Shown here: positions 9,709-18,773 of the stretch, in pieces
Layout: every line of letters starts with the position of its first letter
Position numbering within the stretch: position 1 is the first letter of the stretch
Made by a program: the position numbers and the translations under genes
The notes under the pieces: model-generated
The model's database searches: none
Told to the model about the DNA's origin: nothing
What the model saw: the letters and a program-made list of their open reading frames with translations, nothing else
Source of the DNA: Ewingella americana ATCC 33852
GTDB lineage: Bacteria; Pseudomonadota; Gammaproteobacteria; Enterobacterales; Enterobacteriaceae
DNA: 64,000 bases
NCBI RefSeq assembly: GCF_000735345.1
Contig: NZ_JMPJ01000065.1
Coordinates: forward strand, 400,296-464,295
Reading direction: 5' to 3'

Positions 9709-10902
9709 TTACTGAACGGCGGCGAATGCCTCAGCAACCTGCTTCACGTTATGGTGATTCAGGCCCGCCATGCAGACGCGGCCGCTGGCAATCAGGTATA
9801 CGCCGAACTCTTCACGCAGGCGGTCAACCTGCGCCACGCTGAAGCCGGTGTAGCTGAACATGCCGCGCTGTTGCAGCAGGTAATCAAAGTTACGGTTCGG
9901 CAGCGAGACTTTCAGGCTGTTGACCAGCGTCTGGCGCATTTCGAGAATACGCGAACGCATGTTTTCCACTTCGCTCAGCCATTGGGCTTTCAGTTGGGTG
10001 TCATTCAGCACTTTCGCTACTACCTGCGCACCAAAGTTTGGCGGGCTGGAGTAGTTACGGCGCACGGTGGCTTTCAACTGGCCGAGCACGCGACCGGCTG
10101 ATTCAGCATTTTCACACACCACGGACAGGCCGCCAACGCGCTCGCCGTACAGCGAGAAAATCTTGGAAAAGGAGTTGCTGACGAAGCACGTCACGCCCGC
10201 CGCCGCCATTTCACGAATGGCATAAACGTCTTCGTCGATACCCGCGCCGTAGCCCTGATAAGCGATGTCGAGGAAGGGGATCAGGTCGCGCTGTTTCGCG
10301 ATTTCAATCACTTGGTCCCACTGCGCTGGGGTCAGGTCAGAACCCGTTGGGTTGTGGCAGCACGGGTGCAGCAAGACGATGCTCTGCGCTGGCAGGGTTT
10401 TCAGCGTCTCGAGCATACCGGCGAAGTTCACGCCGAGGCTTGTTGGATCAAAGTACGGGTAAGTGTGAACCTTGAAACCCGCGCCGCTAAAGATAGCCAC
10501 GTGGTTATCCCAGGTTGGGTCGCTCACCCAGACTTCTGAATTCGGGAAGTAGGTTTTCAGGAAATCAGCACCAACTTTCAGCGCGCCTGAGCCGCCAACG
10601 GTCTGAATAGTCGCAATGCGCCCCTCTTTCAGCGCCGGGTGTTCAGCCCCAAATAACAGCGTCTGAATCGCGCTGCGGTAGGCCGGCAAGCCGTCCATCG
10701 GCAAGTAGACTGACGCCGCCTGAGGCTGGGCGTTCAGCCATTCCTCCGCGGCCGCCACCGAAGGCAATTGAGGGATAATACCTTGCTCGTCGTAATACAA
10801 ACCGATGCTCAGGTTAACCTTCTTCTCTCTTGGATCATTTTTGAAACTGTCCATCAGTGACAGGATCGGGTCACCCGCATAGGCATCGACATGTTGGAAC
10901 AC
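9709..10902 (-). CDS. tyrB: Aromatic amino acid aminotransferase
   Basis: A PLP-dependent aminotransferase making tyrosine and phenylalanine (and able to act on leucine and aspartate precursors). The PLP lysine sits in [26 protein letters not shown] and the Asp of PFLDIAYQG position the cofactor, and GRVCMAGL holds the carboxylate-binding Arg. A GTG start at 10902 is chosen. It gives 397 residues, the E. coli length, and places GAGGAG 9 nt upstream. The in-frame ATG at 10911 directly abuts that site and is unlikely. A TTGACA -35-like element at 11063-11068 overlaps the end of the upstream LysR gene. No clear TyrR box was found. Confidence 0.95.
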   Translation of the reverse strand: MFQHVDAYAGDPILSLMDSFKNDPREKKVNLSIGLYYDEQGIIPQLPSVAAAEEWLNAQPQAASVYLPMDGLPAYRSAIQTLLFGAEHPALKEGRIATIQTVGGSGALKVGADFLKTYFPNSEVWVSDPTWDNHVAIFSGAGFKVHTYPYFDPTSLGVNFAGMLETLKTLPAQSIVLLHPCCHNPTGSDLTPAQWDQVIEIAKQRDLIPFLDIAYQGYGAGIDEDVYAIREMAAAGVTCFVSNSFSKIFSLYGERVGGLSVVCENAESAGRVLGQLKATVRRNYSSPPNFGAQVVAKVLNDTQLKAQWLSEVENMRSRILEMRQTLVNSLKVSLPNRNFDYLLQQRGMFSYTGFSVAQVDRLREEFGVYLIASGRVCMAGLNHHNVKQVAEAFAAVQ

Positions 10903-11064
10903 GGTATACATCTCCTCGGTGGTTTATTTTCAGATGATCGACTTCAGCGAATCTCTATCCAGCGCCGCGCAGTCGCGGCGGCGGTGCGATTAGGGTCGAT
11001 CACATGATTCAGCTTGCTTCACAGACTAACAAAGTTTGTTAAAAAAAATGACTACTATATGGTG

Positions 11065-11997
11065 TCAATTTACGAACATTATTCGTGCGTCAAATCTGCG
11101 TGAGAGCTGCTGTTCACGGAACTTTTCAATCACGAAATCCACAAAAACTCGGGTCTTTGCGGGCAGCATTTTATGGGTCGGAAAATAGAGCGACAGCGAG
11201 CCGTTTTCGGCATACCAATTGGGCAGCACGCGAACCAGCCGACCACTCTCCAGATAGGGCAGTAAATTGGGTAAGCTGGCGACCACGATGCCCAATCCCA
11301 TCACCGCCGCCTCGCAGCAAGCCTCTGGCTCGTTGAAGGTCATTCGTTCCGGCAGCGAAATAGCGGCCTGACGGTCTTGGCTGTCGCGCAGGATAAAATT
11401 ACGCACTCGCCCGGTCTGCGGCGAACGAATGCGGATCCCCTCGCCAAAGGCTAAATCTTCGGGTTCGACAAAAGCAGGCTTACGGGCAAGGTAAGCGGGC
11501 GACGCGGCCAAAACGGTATGCGCGGGCGCGAGTTCACGGGCGACAATCCCCTGCGGCAGTTCAAATCCCCCGCCAATTGCGGCATCAAACCGCTCGCCAA
11601 TCAGGTCGATTTTACGATTATCAAATTCCCAATCCGGGCGAATAAGAGGGTAGCGGCCCAAAAACTCGTCCAGCAAAGGCAGTAAATAGTGAATACCAAA
11701 GTGCGTGCCGACGCTCACCTTCAATGACCCTGAAGGATGCTGCCCGCTGCTGTCCAGACTGTTCATCGCCCTCTGAATCGATGCCAAGCCACCACGAACC
11801 TCAAGCAAAAAGCGCTCGCCCGCTTCGGTTAGCGTAAGTTTTCGCGTGCTGCGCTGGAAGAGCCGCACCCCAAGCTGGGCTTCCAGCGTGGTCACATTTT
11901 TGCCCACCGCGGCTGAGGTCAATGCCAAACGCCGCCCCGCCGCCGAAAAACTGCCGGTATCGGCACTCTCAACAAAGCATTCCAGATGATTAATCAT
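11065..11997 (-). CDS. LysR-family transcriptional regulator, divergent from an SDR gene
   Basis: A 310-residue LysR-type regulator. The N-terminal HTH (1-60) begins MINHLECFVESADTGSFSAA and has the wing LGVRLFQRSTRKLTLTEAG. The effector domain has the CrgA/YafC-like features GSLKVSVGTHFG near 90 and FDAAIGGGFELPQG near 155-170. It is divergent from a short-chain dehydrogenase gene, with a perfect 10-bp inverted repeat at 12008-12032 just upstream of its start. It probably binds there and controls both genes. A TTG-initiated extension of six codons is open but unsupported. Confidence 0.85.
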   Translation of the reverse strand: MINHLECFVESADTGSFSAAGRRLALTSAAVGKNVTTLEAQLGVRLFQRSTRKLTLTEAGERFLLEVRGGLASIQRAMNSLDSSGQHPSGSLKVSVGTHFGIHYLLPLLDEFLGRYPLIRPDWEFDNRKIDLIGERFDAAIGGGFELPQGIVARELAPAHTVLAASPAYLARKPAFVEPEDLAFGEGIRIRSPQTGRVRNFILRDSQDRQAAISLPERMTFNEPEACCEAAVMGLGIVVASLPNLLPYLESGRLVRVLPNWYAENGSLSLYFPTHKMLPAKTRVFVDFVIEKFREQQLSRRFDARIMFVN

Positions 11998-12007
11998 GCT
12001 CTTAGCC

Positions 12008-12032
12008 CATTTCAAACTTTTGGTTTGAAATG
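12008..12032. promoter_or_regulatory. Inverted repeat, probable LysR operator
   Basis: CATTTCAAAC and GTTTGAAATG are perfect 10-bp arms separated by TTTTG. The repeat lies between the divergent LysR and SDR genes, 11 bp upstream of the LysR start. This fits a dyad operator for the local regulator; it has no T run suggesting a terminator. Confidence 0.6.
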
Positions 12033-12121
12033 ATTATAGCGATTACTGGCTATTCCTAACCTAATTTCAGGTCAATACTTGTCTCCATCAACACCTCTTC
12101 CTAATGATTTGGAGATATACC

Positions 12122-12880
12122 ATGAACACCACAACACATTCTGCTTCACTGGCTGGCAAAGTCGCTTTCGTCCAAGGCGGCGCACGGGGTATCGGCGCGG
12201 CTATCGTGCGCCGTTTAGCTGAGGAAGGCGCGAGCGTGGCCTTCACCTACGTCTCTTCGGCAGACAAAGCCAAGGCGCTGGCGGAAGACGTTGAAAAAGC
12301 GGGCGGCAAAGCCTTAGCGATTCAGGCCGACAGCGCCAGTGAGCAGGCCGTTCGTCTGGCTGTCACACAGGCGGCCAAGCATTTCGGTCACTTAGATATT
12401 TTGGTCAATAACGCCGGAGTTTTGGCCGTCGCGCCGCTCGACGAATTCAGCATGGAAGACTTTGACCGCACGCTGGCCATCAATGTGCGCAGCGTGTTTG
12501 TTGCCAGTCAGGAAGCGGCGCGCCACATGCCGGAAGGCGGGCGTATCATCAATATCGGCAGCACCAACGCAGATCGCATGCCTTTCGCCGGTGGCGCGGT
12601 GTATGCCATGAGTAAATCAGCGATTGTGGGCCTCACTAAGGGTTTGGCGCGGGATTTAGGCACTCGTGGGATAACTGTAAATAACGTTCAGCCCGGCCCG
12701 GTCGATACCGATATGAACCCGGCAGCAGGTGAAATGGCCGATGAGTTAACTAAGCTGATTGCGGTAAACCGTTATGGCAAAGACAGCGAAATCGCTGCCT
12801 TTGTGGCTTTCCTTTCTGGCCCCGAGGCGGGTTATATCAGCGGAGCCAGCCTGACTATCGACGGTGGTTTCGGCGCCTGA
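12122..12880 (+). CDS. SDR family NAD(P)-dependent oxidoreductase
   Basis: A 252-residue classical short-chain dehydrogenase. The cofactor motif is the variant QGGARGIGAA (TGxxxGxG with Q for T) near residues 16-24. NNAG lies near 97-100, the catalytic Ser is in INIGSTNADRM, and YxxxK is YAMSKSA. The C-terminal SGASLTIDGGFGA is typical. It is probably a 3-oxoacyl- or sugar/alcohol-type reductase, but the substrate cannot be read from sequence. GGAGATATACC gives a strong ribosome site for the start at 12122. It is under the likely control of the divergent LysR protein. Confidence 0.88.
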   Translation: MNTTTHSASLAGKVAFVQGGARGIGAAIVRRLAEEGASVAFTYVSSADKAKALAEDVEKAGGKALAIQADSASEQAVRLAVTQAAKHFGHLDILVNNAGVLAVAPLDEFSMEDFDRTLAINVRSVFVASQEAARHMPEGGRIINIGSTNADRMPFAGGAVYAMSKSAIVGLTKGLARDLGTRGITVNNVQPGPVDTDMNPAAGEMADELTKLIAVNRYGKDSEIAAFVAFLSGPEAGYISGASLTIDGGFGA

Positions 12881-12886
12881 TACCAC

Positions 12887-13972
12887 TCAGGCGTCATTAC
12901 CGACATAAACGCGGGCAGTGCGGGCGGTCAACTGAGTGACCAGCTCGTACTGGCTGATGCCGGTCGCGGCGGCGATCTGTTCGACCGGCAGCCCCTCTCC
13001 CCAGAAAATCACTTCATCACCCACGCGGTCGGTGGCGTCCGGGCCGAGATCGACAGAAATCATGTCCATAGAAACGCGCCCGACGATAGGCAAGATGCGG
13101 CCATTGACCAGCACCGGCGTGCCGCTCGGCGCGCTTCTCGGGTAGCCGTCGCCATAGCCCATCGCCACGACGCCAAGTCTTGTGTTCCGCGTGCTGCGCC
13201 AAATTCCGCCGTAACCCACGGGTTCACCAGAGGCGTGGTCGCGCACGGCGATCAGGCTGGAGGTCAGGGTCATCGCAGGTTTTAAGCCAAAATGGGCGGC
13301 GTCGGCAAAGCTCATCGGCGAGACGCCGTAGAGGATCAGACCGGCGCGCACCAAGTCGTGATGGGCTTCGGGCCATTGGAGAATTCCGCTTGAGGCGGCA
13401 AGAGATTTCAGCCCCGGCTTGTCCTGAATAAATTGCTGGAAGCAGCGAATCTGGTCAGGGGTGGCTTCAGCGTCCGGCTCGTCGGCACGGGCGAAGTGGC
13501 TCATGATATTGACCGGTTGACGGACATTCGGGCAGGCGCTGAGCCGCTGATAAAACGCCTCGGCTTCGGCTGGGTGAACACCAAGACGGTGCATGCCGGT
13601 GTCGAGCTTCATCCATACCGTGAGCGGCCGTTCGAGCTTCGCCTGCTCCAGAGCTTGCAGCTGCTCAAGGCTGTGAACCGCGGTTTCCAGCCCATGCGCG
13701 GCCACAACAGGCAGCTCATCGGCGCTGAAGAAACCTTCCAGCAGCAAAATAGGTTTAATGATCCCGCCAGCCCGCAGCGTTAATGCTTCGCTCAGGCGGG
13801 CCACGCCATAGCAATCTGCATCCTGCAAAGCCTGCGCAGCTTCCAGCAAACCGTGTCCGTAAGCGTTAGCCTTCACCACCGCCACCACACGATTTTGCGG
13901 CGCCAAATGCCGCACCCGTTGCAGATTATGTCGCAGAGCGCGGCAATCAATGACAGCCGTAGCCGCTTTCAT
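12887..13972 (-). CDS. alr: Alanine racemase
   Basis: Alanine racemase interconverts L- and D-alanine with PLP for peptidoglycan. The 361-residue protein begins [20 protein letters not shown] and has Lys34 in [10 protein letters not shown], the PLP lysine. The second catalytic base lies in [11 protein letters not shown] near residue 255. The start at 13972 has GGAATCAAG just upstream; a 21-codon open extension is not needed. It lies downstream of dnaB on the same strand, as in E. coli, with a structured repeat between them. Confidence 0.96.
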   Translation of the reverse strand: MKAATAVIDCRALRHNLQRVRHLAPQNRVVAVVKANAYGHGLLEAAQALQDADCYGVARLSEALTLRAGGIIKPILLLEGFFSADELPVVAAHGLETAVHSLEQLQALEQAKLERPLTVWMKLDTGMHRLGVHPAEAEAFYQRLSACPNVRQPVNIMSHFARADEPDAEATPDQIRCFQQFIQDKPGLKSLAASSGILQWPEAHHDLVRAGLILYGVSPMSFADAAHFGLKPAMTLTSSLIAVRDHASGEPVGYGGIWRSTRNTRLGVVAMGYGDGYPRSAPSGTPVLVNGRILPIVGRVSMDMISVDLGPDATDRVGDEVIFWGEGLPVEQIAAATGISQYELVTQLTARTARVYVGNDA

Positions 13973-14044
13973 CTTGATTCCTTTATAAATTCTTAATTTA
14001 AAAATGACACCCCTAGCTTCATAGGGAATTAACACGAAAGCTAA

Positions 14045-14162
14045 GGGGCGTTATTGGCGCAGTCAGTTTGCGTTCGGCCAGCGCGGAAAAACCGGAGTGT
14101 ACACGTAGTACACGAGGATTTTGAGCACTGCCCGGACGCAAAATGGCAAGCAAAATAGCCCC
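14045..14162. repeat. 118-bp imperfect palindromic intergenic element
   Basis: The two halves around an ACGTA centre (14103-14107) pair almost end to end. GGGGC (14045-14049) pairs with GCCCC (14158-14162), TTTGCGTTCGG pairs with CCGGACGCAAA, and GTGTAC (14097-14102) pairs with GTACAC (14108-14113). Mismatches and 1-2 nt bulges are scattered. It fills the gap between alr and dnaB and would form a long RNA hairpin when transcribed. Its size resembles ERIC elements, but the ends are not the ERIC consensus. No second copy was found in the window. Confidence 0.75.
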
Positions 14163-14167
14163 GCACA

Positions 14168-15574
14168 CTAGTCCTCGTCGTATTGAGGACCACCATAGTT
14201 ATCAAACCGCGAAAACTGCCCATTAAAGGTCAGTCGAACCGTACCGATTGGGCCGTTACGCTGCTTACCGAGGATGATCTGGGCGATGCCTTTCTCTTCA
14301 CTGTTGTCGTGATAAACCTCGTCACGATAGATGAACATGATCAAGTCAGCGTCCTGCTCGATGGAGCCGGATTCACGCAAGTCGGAGTTAACCGGGCGTT
14401 TGTCGGCACGCTGCTCCAAGCTTCGGTTCAGCTGCGATAGCGCCACTACTGGCACTTGCAGTTCTTTGGCTAAAGCTTTGAGCGAGCGGGAGATTTCGGC
14501 GATTTCCAGCGTACGGTTGTCGGACAGCGAAGGAACGCGCATCAGCTGTAAGTAGTCAATCATGATCAGGCTCAGGCCGCCGTGTTCGCGGAAAATACGC
14601 CGCGCGCGGGAGCGCACTTCAGTTGGCGTCAGGCCGGAGGAGTCATCGATGTACATGTTGCGTTTTTCCAGCAGGATACCCATGGTGCTGGAAATGCGCG
14701 CCCAATCCTCGTCGTCGAGCTGGCCGGTACGAATTTTGGTTTGGTCGACGCGCGAGAGCGACGCCAACATACGCATCATGATCTGGTCGCCGGGCATCTC
14801 CAGACTGAAGATAAGTACCGGCTTTTCCTGCATCATCGCGGCGTTTTCTGCGAGGTTCATCGCAAAGGTGGTTTTACCCATCGAAGGACGCGCCGCCACG
14901 ATGATCAAATCTGACTTCTGCAAACCGGCGGTTTTCTTGTCTAAGTCGGTATAGCCGGTGGACACCCCGGTCACCCCGTCGTGCGGGCGCTGGAAAAGCT
15001 CTTCAATGCGCGACACCGTGCTTTCCAAAATACGGTCGATGCTTTTCGGGCCTTCGTCTTTGTTGGCGCGGCTTTCGGCAATTTGGAATACGCGTGATTC
15101 GGCCAGATCCAGCAGGTCTTCACTGCTGCGGCCCTGCGGGTCATAACCGGCGTCGGCAATTTCATTGGCCACGGAGATCATTTCACGCACGACTGCACGT
15201 TCGCGGACGATATCAGCATAAGCGCCGATGTTGGCCGCACTTGGGGTGTTTTTCGACAGCTCGGCTAAATAAGCAAAGCCGCCCACCGAGTCCAAATCGC
15301 CTTTTTGCTCCAGCGATTCAGACAGGGTTATCAAGTCGATAGGCTTGCTCATTTCCAGCAAGCGCTGCATTTCGGTAAAAATCAGGCGATGCGGGCGACT
15401 GAAGAAGTCATTGCTGACCACGCGTTCAGCCACGTTGTCCCAACGTTCGTTATCCAGCATTAGCCCGCCCAGAACGGATTGTTCAGCTTCCAGCGAGTGC
15501 GGAGGAAGCTTCAATCCTTCCATCTGACGATCGCGGTTTTCGTTCTGTTGATTGGTCGGTTTTTTTGCTGCCAT
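14168..15574 (-). CDS. dnaB: Replicative DNA helicase DnaB
   Basis: The 468-residue hexameric helicase unwinds DNA at the replication fork. The N-terminal DnaG-interacting domain (about 25-130) is followed by a RecA-like ATPase with Walker A ARPSMGKTTF at 228-237. LSLIMIDYLQLM is the Walker B region, and ALSQLNRSLEQRADKRP provides the sensor and DNA-binding segment. No intein or insertion is present. It is divergent from qorA and lies upstream of alr, the E. coli order. Confidence 0.98.
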   Translation of the reverse strand: MAAKKPTNQQNENRDRQMEGLKLPPHSLEAEQSVLGGLMLDNERWDNVAERVVSNDFFSRPHRLIFTEMQRLLEMSKPIDLITLSESLEQKGDLDSVGGFAYLAELSKNTPSAANIGAYADIVRERAVVREMISVANEIADAGYDPQGRSSEDLLDLAESRVFQIAESRANKDEGPKSIDRILESTVSRIEELFQRPHDGVTGVSTGYTDLDKKTAGLQKSDLIIVAARPSMGKTTFAMNLAENAAMMQEKPVLIFSLEMPGDQIMMRMLASLSRVDQTKIRTGQLDDEDWARISSTMGILLEKRNMYIDDSSGLTPTEVRSRARRIFREHGGLSLIMIDYLQLMRVPSLSDNRTLEIAEISRSLKALAKELQVPVVALSQLNRSLEQRADKRPVNSDLRESGSIEQDADLIMFIYRDEVYHDNSEEKGIAQIILGKQRNGPIGTVRLTFNGQFSRFDNYGGPQYDED

Positions 15575-15767
15575 GTGTGGGAAATTCCTGCGGTAAGCGC
15601 CTGTTTTGTGAGCATCGACTTCCCCGTAATTAAGGAAGTTTTTTCGCTGCTTAGTATAGGTTGTGCTGTCTCATTTCAAAAGGGTATTAACCCGCTGTGC
15701 CTAAAATCTGGATTGTCACAAGCATTTAGCCTAGGGTTGAAAACAGACCCCAACACGAGATTAAAAC

Positions 15768-16754
15768 ATGGCTAAGCGCATTCAATTTGCCGCAACAGGC
15801 GGCCCCGATGTTCTGCAATATGTCGATTTCCAACCGAAAGACCCGGCCGCATACGAAGTTCAGGTTGAGAATAAAGCGATAGGGATCAACTACATTGATA
15901 CTTATATTCGCGGCGGTTTGTATCCTGCTCCCCTCCCTTCCGGGCTGGGTACCGAAGCGGCGGGCGTGGTGAGCAAAGTGGGCAGCGACGTGACGGGCAT
16001 TAAGGTCGGCGACCGCGTGGTGTACGCGCAGGCCGCTTTGGGTGCCTACAGCGAAGTGCATAACGTTTCGCAAGAAAAAATCGCCCTGCTGCCGGACGCC
16101 ATTAGCTTTGAAGTGGCTGCCGCCTCTTTCCTCAAGGGGTTGACCGTCCAGTATCTGCTGCGCCAAACCCATAAAATTCAGGCCGGTGAAACCTTCCTGT
16201 TCCACGCCGCCGCAGGTGGTGTGGGCCTGATTGCCTGCCAATGGGCGAAAGCGCTGGGTGCCAACCTGATTGGCACCGTCGGCTCAGAAGAAAAAGCCCA
16301 GCGTGCGAAAGAAGCTGGGGCATGGGCGACCATTAACTACCAGACCGAAGACATCGTTGCTCGTGTTAAAGAGCTGACCAATAACCAAAAAGTCGATGTG
16401 GTGTATGACTCCGTGGGCAAAGATACCTTTGAGCGCTCACTCGACAGCCTGAAGCCGCGCGGCCTGCTGGTCAGCTTCGGCAATGCCTCCGGCCCGGTGT
16501 CTGGCGTTAATTTGGGGATTCTGTCGCAGAAAGGCTCACTGTTCGTCACTCGCCCGAGTCTCGGCAGTTACATCACCAACCGTGAAGAGCTGAAAACCGC
16601 CAGCGACGAGCTATTCTCACTGATCGCCAGCGGTGCTATCAAAGTGGACGTCAGCGACGCGCAGAAATTCCCGCTGTCCGAAGCCAAGCGCGCCCACGAG
16701 ACGCTGGAAAGCCGTGCGACACAAGGCTCAAGCCTGCTGATTCCCGGCAAATAA
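15768..16754 (+). CDS. qorA: NADPH:quinone oxidoreductase
   Basis: A 328-residue zinc-free medium-chain dehydrogenase that reduces quinones with NADPH. It starts MAKRIQFAATGGPDVLQYVD. The NADPH-binding Rossmann motif HAAAGGVGLIACQWAKALGA lies near 145-165, and the zinc-ligand cysteines of alcohol dehydrogenases are absent, as expected for QOR. It is divergent from dnaB, as in E. coli, and is followed by a strong terminator. Confidence 0.95.
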   Translation: MAKRIQFAATGGPDVLQYVDFQPKDPAAYEVQVENKAIGINYIDTYIRGGLYPAPLPSGLGTEAAGVVSKVGSDVTGIKVGDRVVYAQAALGAYSEVHNVSQEKIALLPDAISFEVAAASFLKGLTVQYLLRQTHKIQAGETFLFHAAAGGVGLIACQWAKALGANLIGTVGSEEKAQRAKEAGAWATINYQTEDIVARVKELTNNQKVDVVYDSVGKDTFERSLDSLKPRGLLVSFGNASGPVSGVNLGILSQKGSLFVTRPSLGSYITNREELKTASDELFSLIASGAIKVDVSDAQKFPLSEAKRAHETLESRATQGSSLLIPGK

Positions 16755-16773
16755 TCTGCTTTTCCTGAAATGC

Positions 16774-16801
16774 AAAAGGGCTTCCGTGTGGAAGCCCTTT
16801 T
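16774..16801 (+). terminator. Terminator of qorA
   Basis: Perfect 12-bp arms AAAAGGGCTTCC (16774-16785) and GGAAGCCCTTTT (16790-16801) enclose the loop GTGT. The hairpin lies 20 bp after the qorA stop. Confidence 0.85.
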
Positions 16802-17129
16802 ACTGTCTCGCTCAGACGACCTCTGATTGAGACGGGTACTGCTTGTAGGGGTACTGCAAGGTAAATCCGCGGACGATGAGGCTTAAGCCTCTATTTTATA
16901 TCTCACGGATTTGATGAATTTCGTTCGAGCTGATATTTGCAGCGCGAGAAATGCATCCTAGCAGCCCTTAATGTTAAAAAGTATGGTTAATAAAAAATCT
17001 GCCGACTTAAAAGTGCAAGCTGTGATCGGTGCCACATAAGTAAAAGTTATCTCGACAAATGTTGCAGTCAATCCGAGCAGGTCAAAGCTCAGATAGCTGA
17101 TAATTCGAAGAATTCATCATCTTCAACAG
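16802..17129. other. Gene-free stretch between convergent qorA and pspG
   Basis: About 330 bp without a credible ORF. The only structure noticed is a short perfect palindrome GAGGCTTAAGCCTC near 16880. The AT-rich 16960-17110 part has no recognised motif. Confidence 0.5.
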
Positions 17130-17366
17130 TTATGGCAGGCGGCGCGAACGGTAGCGCGGCGTGTCGGGCTTCTTAAAGGCACGATAGACCCACACCACGG
17201 CAACGGCGAGCAGCAGCCAAGGCAACATTTTTATAACAATAGCCACAAAGCCTCCCAGCATCATCACCGCAAAGGCCACCACCAGCGCAGCAATCATGCC
17301 CAGCAGCGAAATACCGGTCAGCATCAACATAAAGAAAAAGCCAAGCACAAAGAGAATTTCCAACAT
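17130..17366 (-). CDS. pspG: Phage shock protein G
   Basis: A 78-residue inner-membrane protein of the phage-shock response. Two or three hydrophobic segments fill residues 1-65 (LEILFVLGFFFMLMLTGISL, then LVVAFAVMMLGGFVAIVI and WLLLAVAVVWV). A basic tail ends RSRRLP. The start at 17366 has AAGGAGC upstream and matches the E. coli N-terminus. A sigma-54 promoter-like element lies 70-85 bp upstream, consistent with PspF control. Confidence 0.92.
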   Translation of the reverse strand: MLEILFVLGFFFMLMLTGISLLGMIAALVVAFAVMMLGGFVAIVIKMLPWLLLAVAVVWVYRAFKKPDTPRYRSRRLP

Positions 17367-17435
17367 CGCATGCTCCTTAATAAACAGCGAAAACACGGAA
17401 CAGCCTGACGAATGTCATCTGACTCTCCTAGCTAT

Positions 17436-17451
17436 TACAAGAAACATGCCA
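17436..17451 (-). promoter_or_regulatory. Sigma-54 promoter of pspG
   Basis: The minus strand reads TGGCATGTTTCTTGTA, close to the consensus TGGCACG-N4-TTGCW with correct spacing; the -12 GC is GT here. pspG is a known PspF/sigma-54 gene in E. coli, which supports the call. Confidence 0.65.
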
Positions 17452-17565
17452 GAACGGCGGATAATTTATTGATTTGATTTTTAAGAAGAATTTACGCCAC
17501 CGGCTATTAGAGCTAATGGCGTAATAGTAAGAAAGGCTAACTTTTAGCGGATTTAACTAACAGAT

Positions 17566-18600
17566 TTAAGCTTGGCTGAGGGCAGCGTGCGGCTGAGTGA
17601 CCAGTTGTAGCGCCTGCTCGACCACTTCAATACCTGAACCCGGCTTGTGGGCGTTTTCGCTCAGATGGCGACGCCATTGGCGAGCGCCGGGAACACTCTG
17701 GAAAATCCCCAGAATGTGCCGCGTCATGTGCCCCAGATAAGTGCCTTTCGCCAGCTCAGCTTCAATGTACGGATACATGCTGCGAATCACCTCGGGTGCC
17801 GTGCGCAGCGGGGCTTCGGAGCCGAACAGCTCGCGATCCACGTTCAGCAACATGCCTGGGTTTTGATAGGCTTCGCGCCCCACCATCACACCATCCATAT
17901 GCTGTAAATGCGCCTTGGCTTCTTCCAGCGTTTTTATCCCGCCGTTGATTGCCATCGTCAGGTGCGAGAAGTCTTTTTTCAGCTGATACACGCGCGGGTA
18001 ATCCAGTGGTGGGATCTCGCGGTTTTCTTTCGGGCTGAGGCCGGACAACCAGGCTTTGCGGGCATGGATGATAAAGGTGTCGCAGCCGCCCTTCTCGGAG
18101 ACTTGCTGCACGAAGTCGCAAAGGAATTCGTAGCTGTCTTGTTCGTCGATACCAATACGCGTTTTCACCGTCACGGGAATGGACACCACGTCGCGCATGG
18201 CTTTGATGCAGTCCGCTACCAGCGAGGCTTGCGCCATCAGGCAGGCACCGAACATGCCGTTTTGCACGCGGTCAGACGGACAGCCGACGTTCAGGTTAAT
18301 TTCGTCATAGCCGCGCTGTTCGGCAAGCTTGGCGCAGGTCGCCAAATCCGCAGGATTACTGCCGCCCAGTTGCAACGCCACAGGATGCTCCGCGTCACCA
18401 AACCCGAGATAGTCGCCCTTGCCGTGAATAATCGCGCCCGTGGTAACCATTTCGGTGTACAGCAACGTCTGCCCAGTCATTAAGCGATGGAAATGGCGGC
18501 AATGACGATCTGTCCAGTCGAGCATCGGCGCGACGGAAAAACGTTGAGCGGAGTAAGGCTTGGCGCTGGTTTGAGATGTGGCGTTTTGAGTTTCTGACAT
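17566..18600 (-). CDS. dusA: tRNA-dihydrouridine(20/20a) synthase
   Basis: A 344-residue FMN enzyme that reduces U20/U20a in the tRNA D-loop. The TIM barrel begins [42 protein letters not shown] carries the active-site Cys, and VKTRIGID and [20 protein letters not shown] bind FMN and tRNA. The DusA-specific C-terminal helical domain ends [13 protein letters not shown]. It is upstream of pspG on the same strand as in E. coli, with an unlinked promoter between them. Confidence 0.96.
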   Translation of the reverse strand: MSETQNATSQTSAKPYSAQRFSVAPMLDWTDRHCRHFHRLMTGQTLLYTEMVTTGAIIHGKGDYLGFGDAEHPVALQLGGSNPADLATCAKLAEQRGYDEINLNVGCPSDRVQNGMFGACLMAQASLVADCIKAMRDVVSIPVTVKTRIGIDEQDSYEFLCDFVQQVSEKGGCDTFIIHARKAWLSGLSPKENREIPPLDYPRVYQLKKDFSHLTMAINGGIKTLEEAKAHLQHMDGVMVGREAYQNPGMLLNVDRELFGSEAPLRTAPEVIRSMYPYIEAELAKGTYLGHMTRHILGIFQSVPGARQWRRHLSENAHKPGSGIEVVEQALQLVTQPHAALSQA

Positions 18601-18698
18601 CGACCTGAGATTCGCTGAAGGTGTTCGGGCGCTCCTTCGGACCTAACCAGCCGAAGGAATGGAATCGCAGATTATACCACAGAACAGAGATTCGGCAT

Positions 18699-18740
18699 CT
18701 CACGCGGTGCTCTGCCAACAGAGGCCAAGCACCGCGTGAG
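18699..18740. terminator. 13-bp inverted repeat at the end of the carbohydrate operon
   Basis: CTCACGCGGTGCT (18699-18711) pairs perfectly with AGCACCGCGTGAG (18728-18740). It lies just past the MFS gene stop. There is no T run on either strand, so it may be an RNA 3'-end-protecting hairpin or a factor-dependent terminator rather than an intrinsic one. Confidence 0.5.
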
Positions 18741-18773
18741 CCATTACGCCAACGGCTTTTACAGCTAGGATGT

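Noticed and set aside
14041-14223. 60-codon ORF between alr and dnaB
   Set aside because: Lies in the palindromic repeat and overlaps the end of dnaB; no protein signal.
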